Positions 25,458-34,857 of a stretch of 64,000 nucleotides of DNA are shown in pieces; the first letter of the stretch is position 1; each line of letters starts with the position of its first letter. The DNA comes from Maribacter arenosus. Lineage in GTDB: Bacteria > Bacteroidota > Bacteroidia > Flavobacteriales > Flavobacteriaceae. Below the pieces are notes generated by a model that had not been told where the DNA came from, ran no database searches, and worked only from the letters and a program-made list of their open reading frames with translations. The stretch covers positions 62,001 to 126,000 of the forward strand of contig NZ_JABTCG010000002.1 of the NCBI RefSeq assembly GCF_014610845.1, read 5' to 3'. Position numbers and translations under genes: made by a program.

Positions 25458-27473
25458 ATGTTATTCTATATTTTAAAATCCACTGCTATTCTTACTATTC
25501 TATTATTGTTCTATAAACTAGTCCTTGAACGTGAGAATATGCACACTTTCAAACGATTTTATCTGTTAGGGGCCCTAGTATTGTCCTATGTAATACCATT
25601 TATTTCGTTCGTAGAATATATAGAAATCCCAGTTGTTGCCCAAACTGCTGAACTAGCCTATAACCCAAAACCAGCGATGCCGGATGCTTATCATGAACAA
25701 GATTTGATGGCATATTTACCGTTAGGTTTATGGAGTGTCTATTTTTTTGGCTTGATGCTTTTTGGCTATAAATTCATTAAAAACCTTGCTGAAATCATTA
25801 CAAGAATCCGAAGGAATCCGAAACTAAGGGTCAACCTAATAACCAATGTGCTTTTAAGTCAAAACGTCGCACCACATACATTTTTTAACTATATTTTCTT
25901 GAACCGGAAAAAGTTCGAGGCCAAACAAATTCCGCATGAAGTTCTATTGCACGAAGAAACCCATGCAATACAAAAACACAGTCTAGATGTGTTGATCATT
26001 GAGTTACTCCAAGTATTTTTTTGGTTCAATCCTTTATTATATTTTATAAAGAAAGACATTAAACTGAATCATGAATACCTAGCAGATAGGGAAGTACTTA
26101 CCAAGGGCGTACCACCCGCTCTGTATCAAAATATCCTATTGAGGTTCTCATCAGACCCGCATAATTCACATTCAGCCGAGATGGCCAACGCCATCAATTA
26201 TTCATCAATCAAAAAACGATTTACAGTCATGAAAACAAAAACATCAAAAAAATCCATTGTACTAAGAAGTATAGCCCTTCTGCCTATACTGGCCCTATTA
26301 TTATTTGGGTTCAGTGAAAGAAAACGTATTGAGGTCGAATCCAGAGTTGAACCAAACATTCCATCTATAGAACAGAACTTACCTGTTGAAAAAATTGATA
26401 TTCGAATAACAAATAATGAAGTGCTTTATCTTCAAAATAAGGATATAGTCACTTTAAATTCTTTAAAATCCCATTTATTGAAACTCAACACACAGCTTTC
26501 CAAAGTACAGCGGTCCCAAAATGTAAGGGCTGAAATTCTCGCGAATCCCGAGGCACCTACAGACCTATTGGAAGCTATAGAAGCTATTTTGGTCGATTAT
26601 GGGGTTGCCCAAGTTAATATCATTGGGCCCGAAGAAAATAAGGATCAAAATTTGGAAACCATAGAACAAAAAGGGGCTACAAATACACAAATTAAAACGT
26701 ACAATTCATTGGCCAAACAGTATAACTCCATTTCTATTGAAGACCGAAAAATCCCCCTGTCCGATTTAAAGATATTGGAGACTGTATATCGAAAAATGAA
26801 TGAAGATCAGAGAGAAAAATCACAACCTTTTCCCGAATGCCCACCTCAAGAAGGTGCCACCAAAAAACAGATTAAAGAATTCAACGCGTTGGCGAAAAAA
26901 TACAATCGTCAATTGAGTGATGCCAAGGAAATTCGAATTCTAAAATCCGATGTTGAAAGGTTGGAACACCTGCATGGATTGATGACTCATGAGCAAAGGG
27001 AAAATGCTGAACCATTTCCCGATTTTCCCGAGCCGCCCGAACCCATTGACGCGCCAATTCCACCAAAGGCACCTCAATCCCCTAGAGTGATAAAAGGGAA
27101 GAAAAGTGAAAATCCGCCTGCCCCTCCCGCTCCTTCAAGTCCATTGCGTCATCAAGAAGTAGAGGTCGTAAATGTTATCGATGAAATCATCGCAAATCAG
27201 GACCCCTACGATGGTTTAAATACCGTACATTCTGTGCCACCACCTTCCAAAAAGAATTCCATTTACCCACCTCCTGTGCCACCAACGCCCGTTTCACCCT
27301 TGGATCATGCCATTGAAATGGCTAAGCAAGGCGCCCTATTCTATTATGGGAAAAAGAAGATTACATCGGATAAGGCAATAGATCTATTAAAAAGAAATAG
27401 CAATCTGAGTATGGATGTCTCAAAGAAAAACAACAATCCGCCTGTGGTCAAAATCAGTCGGTTTTTGGATTAG
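25458..27473 (+). CDS. BlaR1-like M56 zinc-peptidase sensor with ExbD-like domain and proline-rich tail
   Basis: A 671-residue membrane protease. Two N-terminal membrane helices (1-20, 37-56), a third (about 92-112) and an M56 gluzincin core with HEETH (His165, Glu166, His169) and later HEYLADRE are present, followed by a fourth membrane helix (about 269-283). The periplasmic tail then shows a segment like the ExbD/TolR periplasmic domain (about 308-400). Two diverged 70-residue repeats with QIKTYNSLAKQYN / QIKEFNALAKKYN and QREK/QREN follow, then Pro-rich spacers and a C-terminal Lys-rich end. There is no penicillin-binding domain of the BlaR1 type, so the signal is unlikely to be a beta-lactam. 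It would cleave the BlaI-type repressor encoded just upstream. Confidence 0.88.
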   Translation: MLFYILKSTAILTILLLFYKLVLERENMHTFKRFYLLGALVLSYVIPFISFVEYIEIPVVAQTAELAYNPKPAMPDAYHEQDLMAYLPLGLWSVYFFGLMLFGYKFIKNLAEIITRIRRNPKLRVNLITNVLLSQNVAPHTFFNYIFLNRKKFEAKQIPHEVLLHEETHAIQKHSLDVLIIELLQVFFWFNPLLYFIKKDIKLNHEYLADREVLTKGVPPALYQNILLRFSSDPHNSHSAEMANAINYSSIKKRFTVMKTKTSKKSIVLRSIALLPILALLLFGFSERKRIEVESRVEPNIPSIEQNLPVEKIDIRITNNEVLYLQNKDIVTLNSLKSHLLKLNTQLSKVQRSQNVRAEILANPEAPTDLLEAIEAILVDYGVAQVNIIGPEENKDQNLETIEQKGATNTQIKTYNSLAKQYNSISIEDRKIPLSDLKILETVYRKMNEDQREKSQPFPECPPQEGATKKQIKEFNALAKKYNRQLSDAKEIRILKSDVERLEHLHGLMTHEQRENAEPFPDFPEPPEPIDAPIPPKAPQSPRVIKGKKSENPPAPPAPSSPLRHQEVEVVNVIDEIIANQDPYDGLNTVHSVPPPSKKNSIYPPPVPPTPVSPLDHAIEMAKQGALFYYGKKKITSDKAIDLLKRNSNLSMDVSKKNNNPPVVKISRFLD

Positions 27474-27790
27474 TGCATGCATATTTTCCTAAATATTTTG
27501 TAAAAGCCCCGATTTTGGGGCTTTTTTGATTCGGAAAATCAGAGTTGGCTTTCTAATTATCTATGTGTTTCATCAATTTGCCAATAGGACTATAAGTTAA
27601 AAATCGAAACCTTTATTCCAGATTATTTTTGTCCTCTGTTCAGGGGGCCAAGGGATTTAAGAAGCTTTATTGTTTTAACACCCCTCATCTCCTGTTATTT
27701 AGGTATCCCATGGTCCTTTTTGTTCTTTGTCGTATATGCTAAATTGAACCAAAACCTTAAGTACTTTAAAAATTTCAATGATGGCACCCA
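27474..27790. other. Intergenic region with possible DUF4407 5'-end remnant
   Basis: 317 bp without an intact gene. After a terminator, GTTGGCTTTCTAATTATCTA and TTTTTGTCCTCTGTTCAGGGG resemble the segment around the DUF4407 start at 31740-31910 (GTTGGCGTTCTAATTATCTA; TTTTTTATCCTCTGCTCAGGGG). This looks like a decayed copy of that gene's upstream region and first codons. The similarity is short and by eye only. Confidence 0.4.
27502..27527 (+). terminator. Intrinsic terminator of the blaI-blaR1-like operon
   Basis: AAAAGCCCC and GGGGCTTTTTT pair across a 6-nt loop, about 29 bp past the M56 gene's stop. Strong GC stem plus T run. Confidence 0.9.
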
Positions 27791-28795
27791 TTAGTTAACG
27801 ATTTTTTTGGCCTTTTCCTTCATTTTATCCAAAAGGGATTTTTTTGCCTTAGCAGTTACATTAACACTTTCCATTGTCCCAGTTTCTGCAGGAGCATCCT
27901 CTACTTGGGTAGTATTGTTTTCATTTACAGGCGTTGTCGTAGCTATAGCATTTGATTTGGTTTCCTCTTTGGATGCTATGCTTCTATCGGGCATTTTAGT
28001 CTTCACCGAGGCAATGATTTCCCCTTTTAACCATTCATTCGCGAAACTTGTGAAAACATCATTTACATCCTTACCTGCCCTGTAGCATGCCTTCCATTGT
28101 GGGCTTTTTCTTTCATAGTTGGGATTTTCAAATTTTTGGATTTTATAATTATCAGGAGCCGTAAGTTTAGCACTAAAATCGACGGTATTAACCAGTGCGA
28201 GGTATTCCTGCAATCTTTTCTTGACCAAAACTTCAGGGTTCTCAGGATAGGTCTGTTCCCATAATTCCTTATTTGGAAATGGTTTTTTAGACGCCTCCAT
28301 AATATTATCAATGCTGGCTTGGGTTTGCTCTTTTAATTTTTTTTGTTCTGCAACGTAAGCAACATCATTAGGATAATTTTTAATATTCAATTCGAATACT
28401 TTTAGGTTGGATTTCAAAATACCGAGGCTACTTCGATTTGGGTCTTGAGAATCCCACAATGGCAATGCATCATATCTCATCTCGTTGTAGGCGATGATAA
28501 ATTCCTCGCTGTTTATATAATTTTTTATGTAATGACACAACTCTTTGGCAGCGCCGGTTTTATCACCTGCAATAATAGAAGGGAGTAATTTGGCATAAGG
28601 TACCTTAAAGGTATTTTCGCCTACTGGAGATTCCAAAGGACCATTATCAAATCTTCCAATAAAATTGGATCTAATGTTAGATTGGGCATATTGCTCTTCG
28701 ATACCTAATCTTGAAAGAATGTCATCAATAAATTGTGATGCCGAAATTGTAAGAATACCCAATATTGAAATCAGTAATATTTGTTTTGTTTTCAT
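27791..28795 (-). CDS. Exported hypothetical protein
   Basis: A 334-residue protein with a hydrophobic N-terminus (KQILLISILGILTISASQ) that looks like a signal peptide or anchor. The rest is helical and charged: LCHYIKNYINSEEFIIAYNEMRYDALPLW, a central VAEQKKLKEQ coil, WKACYRAGKDVNDVF, a Thr/Asn/Ala-rich linker, and a very basic end (KAKKSLLDKMKEKAKKIVN). No family recognised. The ATG at 28795 is preferred over one 13 codons upstream because the signal peptide begins there. Divergent from the two-component genes. Confidence 0.65.
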   Translation of the reverse strand: MKTKQILLISILGILTISASQFIDDILSRLGIEEQYAQSNIRSNFIGRFDNGPLESPVGENTFKVPYAKLLPSIIAGDKTGAAKELCHYIKNYINSEEFIIAYNEMRYDALPLWDSQDPNRSSLGILKSNLKVFELNIKNYPNDVAYVAEQKKLKEQTQASIDNIMEASKKPFPNKELWEQTYPENPEVLVKKRLQEYLALVNTVDFSAKLTAPDNYKIQKFENPNYERKSPQWKACYRAGKDVNDVFTSFANEWLKGEIIASVKTKMPDRSIASKEETKSNAIATTTPVNENNTTQVEDAPAETGTMESVNVTAKAKKSLLDKMKEKAKKIVN

Positions 28796-29053
28796 TTTGA
28801 TAGCGTATTTATTAAACAATTTTTCTTTTATCAATCCTAAATTTGCAGGTTTTGTTTGATTTAGTAATACAGAACTATTATAACTTCAATCCTTTGATCC
28901 ACAAATCAGGGATGACATGATAAAAGTCGACATATAAGTAGACACACACAATCCCCTAAAAACAGGATTTTTACTATTGTGAAAAAATCATGTTAAAAGG
29001 GGATGGCGGTAATCCCAGCAGGTCTTACCTTTAAGTATCGTTAAATTCGAAAT

Positions 29054-31027
29054 ATGCCACTAAAGGATATAAGGGTAATAAATGGTTGGTGGCCTTTTTT
29101 AATCTGCATCCTCTTCAACCAAGGTCATGCACAATCCTCGAGATTAGATAGCCTTAGGACTGTGATCAAGGAATCAAACGACGACACTATCCGCATCAAC
29201 CTATATTACGAATATGGTAGCAGTATTGAAACCACATTCCCGGATTCGGCCATGTGGTACTATGATTTGGCCAAACAACGCTCCATTTCCTTAAATTATG
29301 CAAAGGGTATGGCCGCCTATGCCAGTCATGCTATAACCCAACTCAACAACAAAGGCGAATTTCGCACTGCCCTGGAAATTTCGGAGGATGCCCTAAAAAT
29401 TTATGAGGAATTAGGCAATCCTAAAGAATTAGCGGTGGCATACCTCAATGTGGGAAGTGAATGGCACTACCTTTCAGATTTCCAACAGGCCGCCGAACAT
29501 TACCTAAAGGCCAAAAAAATTGCCGACGAAATAAATGATAGGCGCCTGCAGCGCATTATCAATAACAACCTTGCTTCTATCTTTATTAATTTAAAGGACT
29601 ATGAAAAAGGGTTGCGTTATGCGGAAGCTTCTTTGGCCATAGCGAAGGAATTAGAAAACGACTATGCAATCTCATCCTCATTGTTCAACATGGCTACAGT
29701 GGCCATTTATTTAAAAGAATATAACAAAGCCTTAGAATACTATGCCAAAATTGAAGAAATAGGTCGTAGGACCAAAGATTTTATTGTAATACTAGATGGT
29801 TGGTTGGGAAGTGCCGATGTATGCAACGCCATGAAAAATAGACAGAAAGCCCTCACCTACTATGAAAAGGTTGTCGATTTTTCAAAAGAGCACGAATTTC
29901 CCGAATATGAAATGTATGCCTATATGGGTTTGTCGGACCTTCATATGGATGCAAAAAAGTATGCCAATGCCAAACTTACCATTCAAAAAGGGATTGCCCT
30001 TGCCGAAAAATTGGGTTCAAAATACGAATTAATGGACCTCTACCAAAAAGCGTCCTCCCTTGAAGAGGCAACTGGACAATTCAAGAAAGCCTTGGAATAT
30101 CGCAAAGAATTTGAAATACTGAAAGATTCGATTGTTGGCGAAAAAAGCAAAACCAATATTGAGCTTTTGGAAGCCAAGTATGATTCCGAAAAACAAGCTT
30201 CAACCATAGAAAAACTGGAATCGGAAAAAAAGATACAAGAACTGACCATTCGACAGAAGAATAACTTGACTTATATACTGGTAGGTACCTCCGTGGCAAT
30301 TTTGATATTAAGTCTCATGTTTTATAGAAATTATATACATCGGCAAAAACTACAACAACAACGTATAGGGGAATTGGAAAAGGAAAAGCAACTTAATGCG
30401 ATCGAAGGGGTCCTAAAGGGAGAAGAACAGGAACGTTCCCGTCTAGCAAAAGACCTACATGACGGTTTAGGAGGAATGCTCTCCGGAATAAAATACTCAT
30501 TGCAACTTATGAAAGGAACCTTAGTGATGACACCCGAGAACCAACAGGCATTTGAACGCAGCATGGATATGTTAGACAGTTCAATAAATGAAATGCGCAG
30601 GGTCGCCCAGAACATGATGCCAGAATCCCTCATAAAGTTTGGGCTTGAAGTGGCACTTAAGGATTTTTGCAACGAAATTAGCGCAAGCGGGGCTTTACAA
30701 ATTAATTACCAGTCAATTAGGCTTTCAGATTTAAAAATTGATCAAACCACTTCCATCTCCATTTTTAGGATTGCCCAAGAACTTATCAATAATACGATGA
30801 AACATTCTGGCGCTAAATCAGCCATCGTGCAATTGACCCAATCGAATAATCTTATAACTTTAACCGTGGAAGATGATGGGAAAGGATTCAAGACAAAAGA
30901 TCTTGAACAAGCCAGCGGCATGGGTTGGACCAATATTCGATACCGGACCGACCTATTAAAAGGAACGATACATATAGATTCAAAATTAGGAAAAGGAACT
31001 TCCGTACACTTGGAAATCAATATATAA
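29054..31027 (+). CDS. TPR-containing sensor histidine kinase (HisKA_3/NarX-type)
   Basis: A 657-residue kinase. A signal peptide-like N-terminus (ending QGHAQ) is followed by about seven TPR units (residues 60-350, e.g. AVAYLNVGSEWHYLSDFQQA), a coil and a single membrane helix (about 404-425). The kinase core begins with AKDLHDGLGGMLSGI, where His469 is the phospho-acceptor of the HisKA_3 type, and ends with an HATPase domain (NTMKHSG, EDDGKGF, GMGWTNIR). The TPRs therefore face the periplasm and probably sense a protein or peptide. Paired with the response regulator 3 bp downstream. Confidence 0.92.
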   Translation: MPLKDIRVINGWWPFLICILFNQGHAQSSRLDSLRTVIKESNDDTIRINLYYEYGSSIETTFPDSAMWYYDLAKQRSISLNYAKGMAAYASHAITQLNNKGEFRTALEISEDALKIYEELGNPKELAVAYLNVGSEWHYLSDFQQAAEHYLKAKKIADEINDRRLQRIINNNLASIFINLKDYEKGLRYAEASLAIAKELENDYAISSSLFNMATVAIYLKEYNKALEYYAKIEEIGRRTKDFIVILDGWLGSADVCNAMKNRQKALTYYEKVVDFSKEHEFPEYEMYAYMGLSDLHMDAKKYANAKLTIQKGIALAEKLGSKYELMDLYQKASSLEEATGQFKKALEYRKEFEILKDSIVGEKSKTNIELLEAKYDSEKQASTIEKLESEKKIQELTIRQKNNLTYILVGTSVAILILSLMFYRNYIHRQKLQQQRIGELEKEKQLNAIEGVLKGEEQERSRLAKDLHDGLGGMLSGIKYSLQLMKGTLVMTPENQQAFERSMDMLDSSINEMRRVAQNMMPESLIKFGLEVALKDFCNEISASGALQINYQSIRLSDLKIDQTTSISIFRIAQELINNTMKHSGAKSAIVQLTQSNNLITLTVEDDGKGFKTKDLEQASGMGWTNIRYRTDLLKGTIHIDSKLGKGTSVHLEINI

Positions 31028-31030
31028 TAG

Positions 31031-31645
31031 ATGATAAGGCTTTTCATTATAGATGATCATTATATGATTGTTGAGGGCATCAGATCCCTTTTACAATCCG
31101 AAAAAAACATTGAATGGCTAGGTCATGCAATGACTGCTGAATCCTGTATGGCATTTTTACAACATGATCTGCCAGACGTATTGCTAATGGATGTAAACCT
31201 TCCAGATCAAAGTGGCATTGATTTATGCAAAGTTGTCAAAACAAAATATCCCAAAATCCATATCATTGGATTAAGCTCTTTCAATCAGCAAAGTTTTATA
31301 GAAAAAATGTTGGAAAACGGTGCCTCTGGGTATGTTCTAAAAAACGCAACAAGCCTGGAGTTAATTGCAGCTATTGAAACGGTAATGGAAGGTGATATTT
31401 ATTTAAGCCATGAGGCAGCCATTGTCGTCGAAAAAAACCAAAATTCAAAAATCCCCATTATTACAAGAAGGGAAAAAGAAGTGCTGCTGCTCATTGCGGA
31501 TGGATTGACCAATAATTCGATTTCAGAAAAATTATTCATAAGCCCTACAACGGTAGATACACATAGAAAAAATCTATTAGCAAAATTTGAGGCCAAAAAT
31601 ACTGCCTCGCTCGTAAAAATGGCTATCATGCATCAACTTATATAG
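31031..31645 (+). CDS. NarL/FixJ-type response regulator
   Basis: A 204-residue regulator. The receiver domain has acidic residues at 8-9 (IIDDH), phospho-acceptor Asp54 (LMDVNLP) and Lys104 region (YVLKNA). The LuxR-type DNA-binding domain occupies residues 140-204, with ITRREKEVLLLIADGLTNNSI and SPTTVDTHRKNLLAKFEAKN. It pairs with the TPR kinase, whose gene ends 3 bp upstream. Targets are unknown; the neighbouring secreted protein gene and DUF4407 gene are candidates. Confidence 0.93.
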   Translation: MIRLFIIDDHYMIVEGIRSLLQSEKNIEWLGHAMTAESCMAFLQHDLPDVLLMDVNLPDQSGIDLCKVVKTKYPKIHIIGLSSFNQQSFIEKMLENGASGYVLKNATSLELIAAIETVMEGDIYLSHEAAIVVEKNQNSKIPIITRREKEVLLLIADGLTNNSISEKLFISPTTVDTHRKNLLAKFEAKNTASLVKMAIMHQLI

Positions 31646-31879
31646 CATTATAACTTATAAGGAAATTAAACAAAACCTTAAATTCTTACTTTAAGCCCCG
31701 ATTTTCAGAGTTTTTGTGTAACAAATCATCGAAGTTGGCGTTCTAATTATCTATATGAAGCCCATAATGGGCATTTGGTAAGTTAGCCGAAAATTGAAAA
31801 TCATAAATTAACCGCAACGTAAACTATCTATGTTGTGTGTTTTTGTATAAATAAATCATCAATCAAAAATCAGAACACT

Positions 31880-32980
31880 ATGTTACAACGCTTTTTTATC
31901 CTCTGCTCAGGGGCAGATTCCGCCATTTTAAAAACGTGCTCCGAAGGTGAGCAAAACAAATATGCCGGTATTGGCGCCACCGTATTCTTTACTGCGGTAA
32001 TGGCCTTTCTAGCCAGTGCTTATGCCCTTTATACCGTATTCGATACCATTTATGCCGCTATCTTTTTTGGACTTATTTGGGGGCTATTGATTTTTAATTT
32101 GGATCGTTTTATTGTTTCCACGATTAAAAAGCGCGATAGTATAAAAAGTGAACTTTTGCAGGCGACGCCTCGGATTTTATTAGCCGTGATCATTGCAGTG
32201 GTTATTTCCAAACCTTTGGAAATGAAGATTTTTGAAAAGGAAATCAATCAGGTGCTTTTGGAACGGAAAAACGAGCTTACTTTGGCTAATAAGGATCAAA
32301 TTGCGTTACAATATACCCCTACAATTGAAAAACTGAATCAGGATATTGCTACTTTAAAAAGCGAAATCGATACGCAGGAAGCAGAAACCAATGCCCTCTA
32401 CGACACGTATATTACTGAAGCCGAAGGTACTGCAGGGACCATGCTTTTGGGAAAAGGCCCAGTGTATGCTGAAAAACGTGAAAAACACGATGCCGCCTTG
32501 GCCGAATTACAACAACTGAAACAAGTCAATGCTGAAAAAATCGTAGGTCTTGAAACACAAATTGATGATTTAAGTATTGAATATGCAAAAACAGTAACCG
32601 ATTCACAACCTATTATTGATGGTTTCGATGGACTTATGGCCCGCATCAATGCCTTGGGCGAATTACCTTGGTTTCCATCGTTCTTTATTTTTCTACTGTT
32701 CCTAGCTATCGAAACTTCACCCATTATCGCCAAACTGCTGGCCCCAAAAGGTGAATATGACATTAAATTGGAAGAAGAGGAGAGTGTGCTGAAAACCTGG
32801 GTTACCCAAAAGGTGAGGCAACGTGAACAAATTTTAGCGACCGATATTTCCTTGAACCATAAAATCTATAGCGAGATAGAGAATGAAGAGGCCGTTTATG
32901 CCCATAAAAAGAAGAAAACCGAGGAACTACTTAAACTTCAAGCCGATGCCTTTCATGATCTACAGGTGAAGAGTCTTTAA
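31880..32980 (+). CDS. DUF4407 membrane protein
   Basis: A 366-residue protein of the DUF4407 family: an N-terminal pair of membrane helices (GIGATVFFTAVMAFLASAYA and IYAAIFFGLIWGLLIFNLD), a third near IIAVVISKPLEMKIFE, a long coiled-coil stretch (about 125-245), and a final membrane helix near WFPSFFIFLLFLAIETSPI followed by an acidic, charged tail. The start MLQRFFIL matches family members, so the upstream 15 codons are not used. The family is widespread in Bacteroidota and of unknown function. It stands alone, 234 bp after the response regulator. Confidence 0.85.
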   Translation: MLQRFFILCSGADSAILKTCSEGEQNKYAGIGATVFFTAVMAFLASAYALYTVFDTIYAAIFFGLIWGLLIFNLDRFIVSTIKKRDSIKSELLQATPRILLAVIIAVVISKPLEMKIFEKEINQVLLERKNELTLANKDQIALQYTPTIEKLNQDIATLKSEIDTQEAETNALYDTYITEAEGTAGTMLLGKGPVYAEKREKHDAALAELQQLKQVNAEKIVGLETQIDDLSIEYAKTVTDSQPIIDGFDGLMARINALGELPWFPSFFIFLLFLAIETSPIIAKLLAPKGEYDIKLEEEESVLKTWVTQKVRQREQILATDISLNHKIYSEIENEEAVYAHKKKKTEELLKLQADAFHDLQVKSL

Positions 32981-33044
32981 TGAAGATCAATTCATCGAAG
33001 TAAACCTTTTTTAAGTTCCCCTCAATGAATTTAACATTGCGGTC

Positions 33045-34820
33045 TTAATCCACAATATGCATCTTCTTCAACAAAAAGGAAGCGTTCATGTTCTGACAAA
33101 CCCCCTTTTTGAATGTATAATCAAAATGAAGTTCATCATTGATGATTTCGGCATCAAAATAGTAATTGTGCACTTGGGGCAGATCATCTGCGGCCTTACA
33201 CAAACTAAGATCATGGGTTGCAATGATTCCGGTTGATTTTGAAGCCACCAGTCTTTCGATAAATTTTCTTGATCCTATTGCCTTGTCCGTACTGTTCGTT
33301 CCTTTCAAAATCTCGTCCAAAACGATGAAGTAATGATCTTTTTTTATTTCATCTACAATAAATTTCAGCCGTTTTAGCTCAGAAAAAAAATAGGACTCAT
33401 CATCGGCCAGTGAATCGACCGTTCGCATGCTGGTAATCAATTTTATTGGAGAATACTCCACACTCGAGGCACAAACGGGCAATCCTACGTTCGCCATCAT
33501 AATTTGAAGGGAAACCGTTCGCAAGAATGTGCTTTTCCCTGCCATGTTGGCCCCGGTTATGATAAAAAATTGTTCGGCAGCTATTTTAAAATCATTTAGT
33601 ATGCTTATTTCCGGATCTAACAAAGGATGTCCCGCGTTGTCCGATTTTAATATAACCTCCCCATTTACGATTTTAGGAAAAGCATAACCGGGATGGTTAA
33701 AGGCAAAGTTTCCCAAACTATTATAGGCATCGAAAAAGGCGATTACATTGAACCATTCTTCAATCTTATTGCCATGGATTTGAAGCCATCTTTCAATTTT
33801 GTAGCATTGATGAATATCCCAAAGTAAAAAGGCATTCCCTAAAAAACCAACAAGCATATTATTTCTTTGATCCAACGCATTCAGGATTTTAGAGAATTCC
33901 TCCAAAACCTTTGAAGCCCTTAATGAATCAAGTAATATGGCAGATTGTTGTTCTATTAATAGCGAAGCATTAAATTCAATTTTCTCCAGTTCCAATATCA
34001 GTAGTTGATATTGTTGAAAGGTGCTTTGTGCTTTTGATGTGTTTTCTGCTAGAATATTTATTTTATTCGAAAATATTCTTGTGATTCCCAAACCCAGAAA
34101 CAACCATAACACCACGCCCCAACCATTGAGATTATCGGTAAAATAAAGGGTCACTATCAAGATGGAAACCAAAGAAAATACAATAGGGAAAAAACGCATA
34201 TACTTGGGTACAAATGCCTGATATGTTTTTATCCAATTGTTGATCACATGATACGGCGTTTTGGTTTTTACCAAAGAAGCAATGGCTGAAAAATTTTGAC
34301 GCCACCTGGGCATTTTACTTAGTTCCTTGATTGCTTCTTGCTTTAATGGTATATTCTCAATGGAATTCTCCAATAGCATAGAGGCAAGGACCTCACTTCC
34401 GTGTTTTAGATCGGTTCTATTCGCATATTGATAAAAAGAACCACGACCAAAGAGATCGATATCCTGGCTAAAGTAATGCCCATCAACCTCGAACTCATTA
34501 CCCATGGGTAAATGATTGAACTTTCTTTGCAGCACTTCCAATTCGGTCGTATTGATCTGAAGTATAGCCTGTATCTTATCGAACTTGTATTGTAAATCGG
34601 TATGCCTGGAAACCAAATAAATGAAAATGACAATGGTGATTGATATAAGACCAATAACCAGTTTGATATTGCCAAAAGTCAAGTATACTCCAAACGCCAT
34701 AAGGCAAAAAACAACTAACCGAATCATGCTTGATGCATGAAGTTGATTCTTTACTCGGGCCAATTGCCCTTCAAAACTGGCAATCTGTTCTTTATAAAAT
34801 AGTTGTGGATTTTGTATCAA
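33045..34820 (-). CDS. Membrane-anchored MutS-like ATPase
   Basis: A 591-residue protein whose C-terminal 180 residues are a MutS-type ABC ATPase: Walker A GANMAGKST (about residues 420-428), SYFFSELKRL, Walker B IVLDEILKGTN and the ATHDLSL switch. Ahead of it are a MutS lever-like helical core and, unlike DNA repair MutS, four membrane helices (about 33-50, 53-70, 213-230, 236-254). There is no mismatch-binding domain. Likely membrane-bound, with unknown substrate. The start is TTG, 37 bp after the stop of the DinB gene. The next in-frame ATG is codon 32. Last gene of a six-gene operon. Confidence 0.85.
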   Translation of the reverse strand: MIQNPQLFYKEQIASFEGQLARVKNQLHASSMIRLVVFCLMAFGVYLTFGNIKLVIGLISITIVIFIYLVSRHTDLQYKFDKIQAILQINTTELEVLQRKFNHLPMGNEFEVDGHYFSQDIDLFGRGSFYQYANRTDLKHGSEVLASMLLENSIENIPLKQEAIKELSKMPRWRQNFSAIASLVKTKTPYHVINNWIKTYQAFVPKYMRFFPIVFSLVSILIVTLYFTDNLNGWGVVLWLFLGLGITRIFSNKINILAENTSKAQSTFQQYQLLILELEKIEFNASLLIEQQSAILLDSLRASKVLEEFSKILNALDQRNNMLVGFLGNAFLLWDIHQCYKIERWLQIHGNKIEEWFNVIAFFDAYNSLGNFAFNHPGYAFPKIVNGEVILKSDNAGHPLLDPEISILNDFKIAAEQFFIITGANMAGKSTFLRTVSLQIMMANVGLPVCASSVEYSPIKLITSMRTVDSLADDESYFFSELKRLKFIVDEIKKDHYFIVLDEILKGTNSTDKAIGSRKFIERLVASKSTGIIATHDLSLCKAADDLPQVHNYYFDAEIINDELHFDYTFKKGVCQNMNASFLLKKMHIVD

Positions 34821-34857
34821 GGAAATCGCATGTTTGATCGATAAAGATACGCAAACA

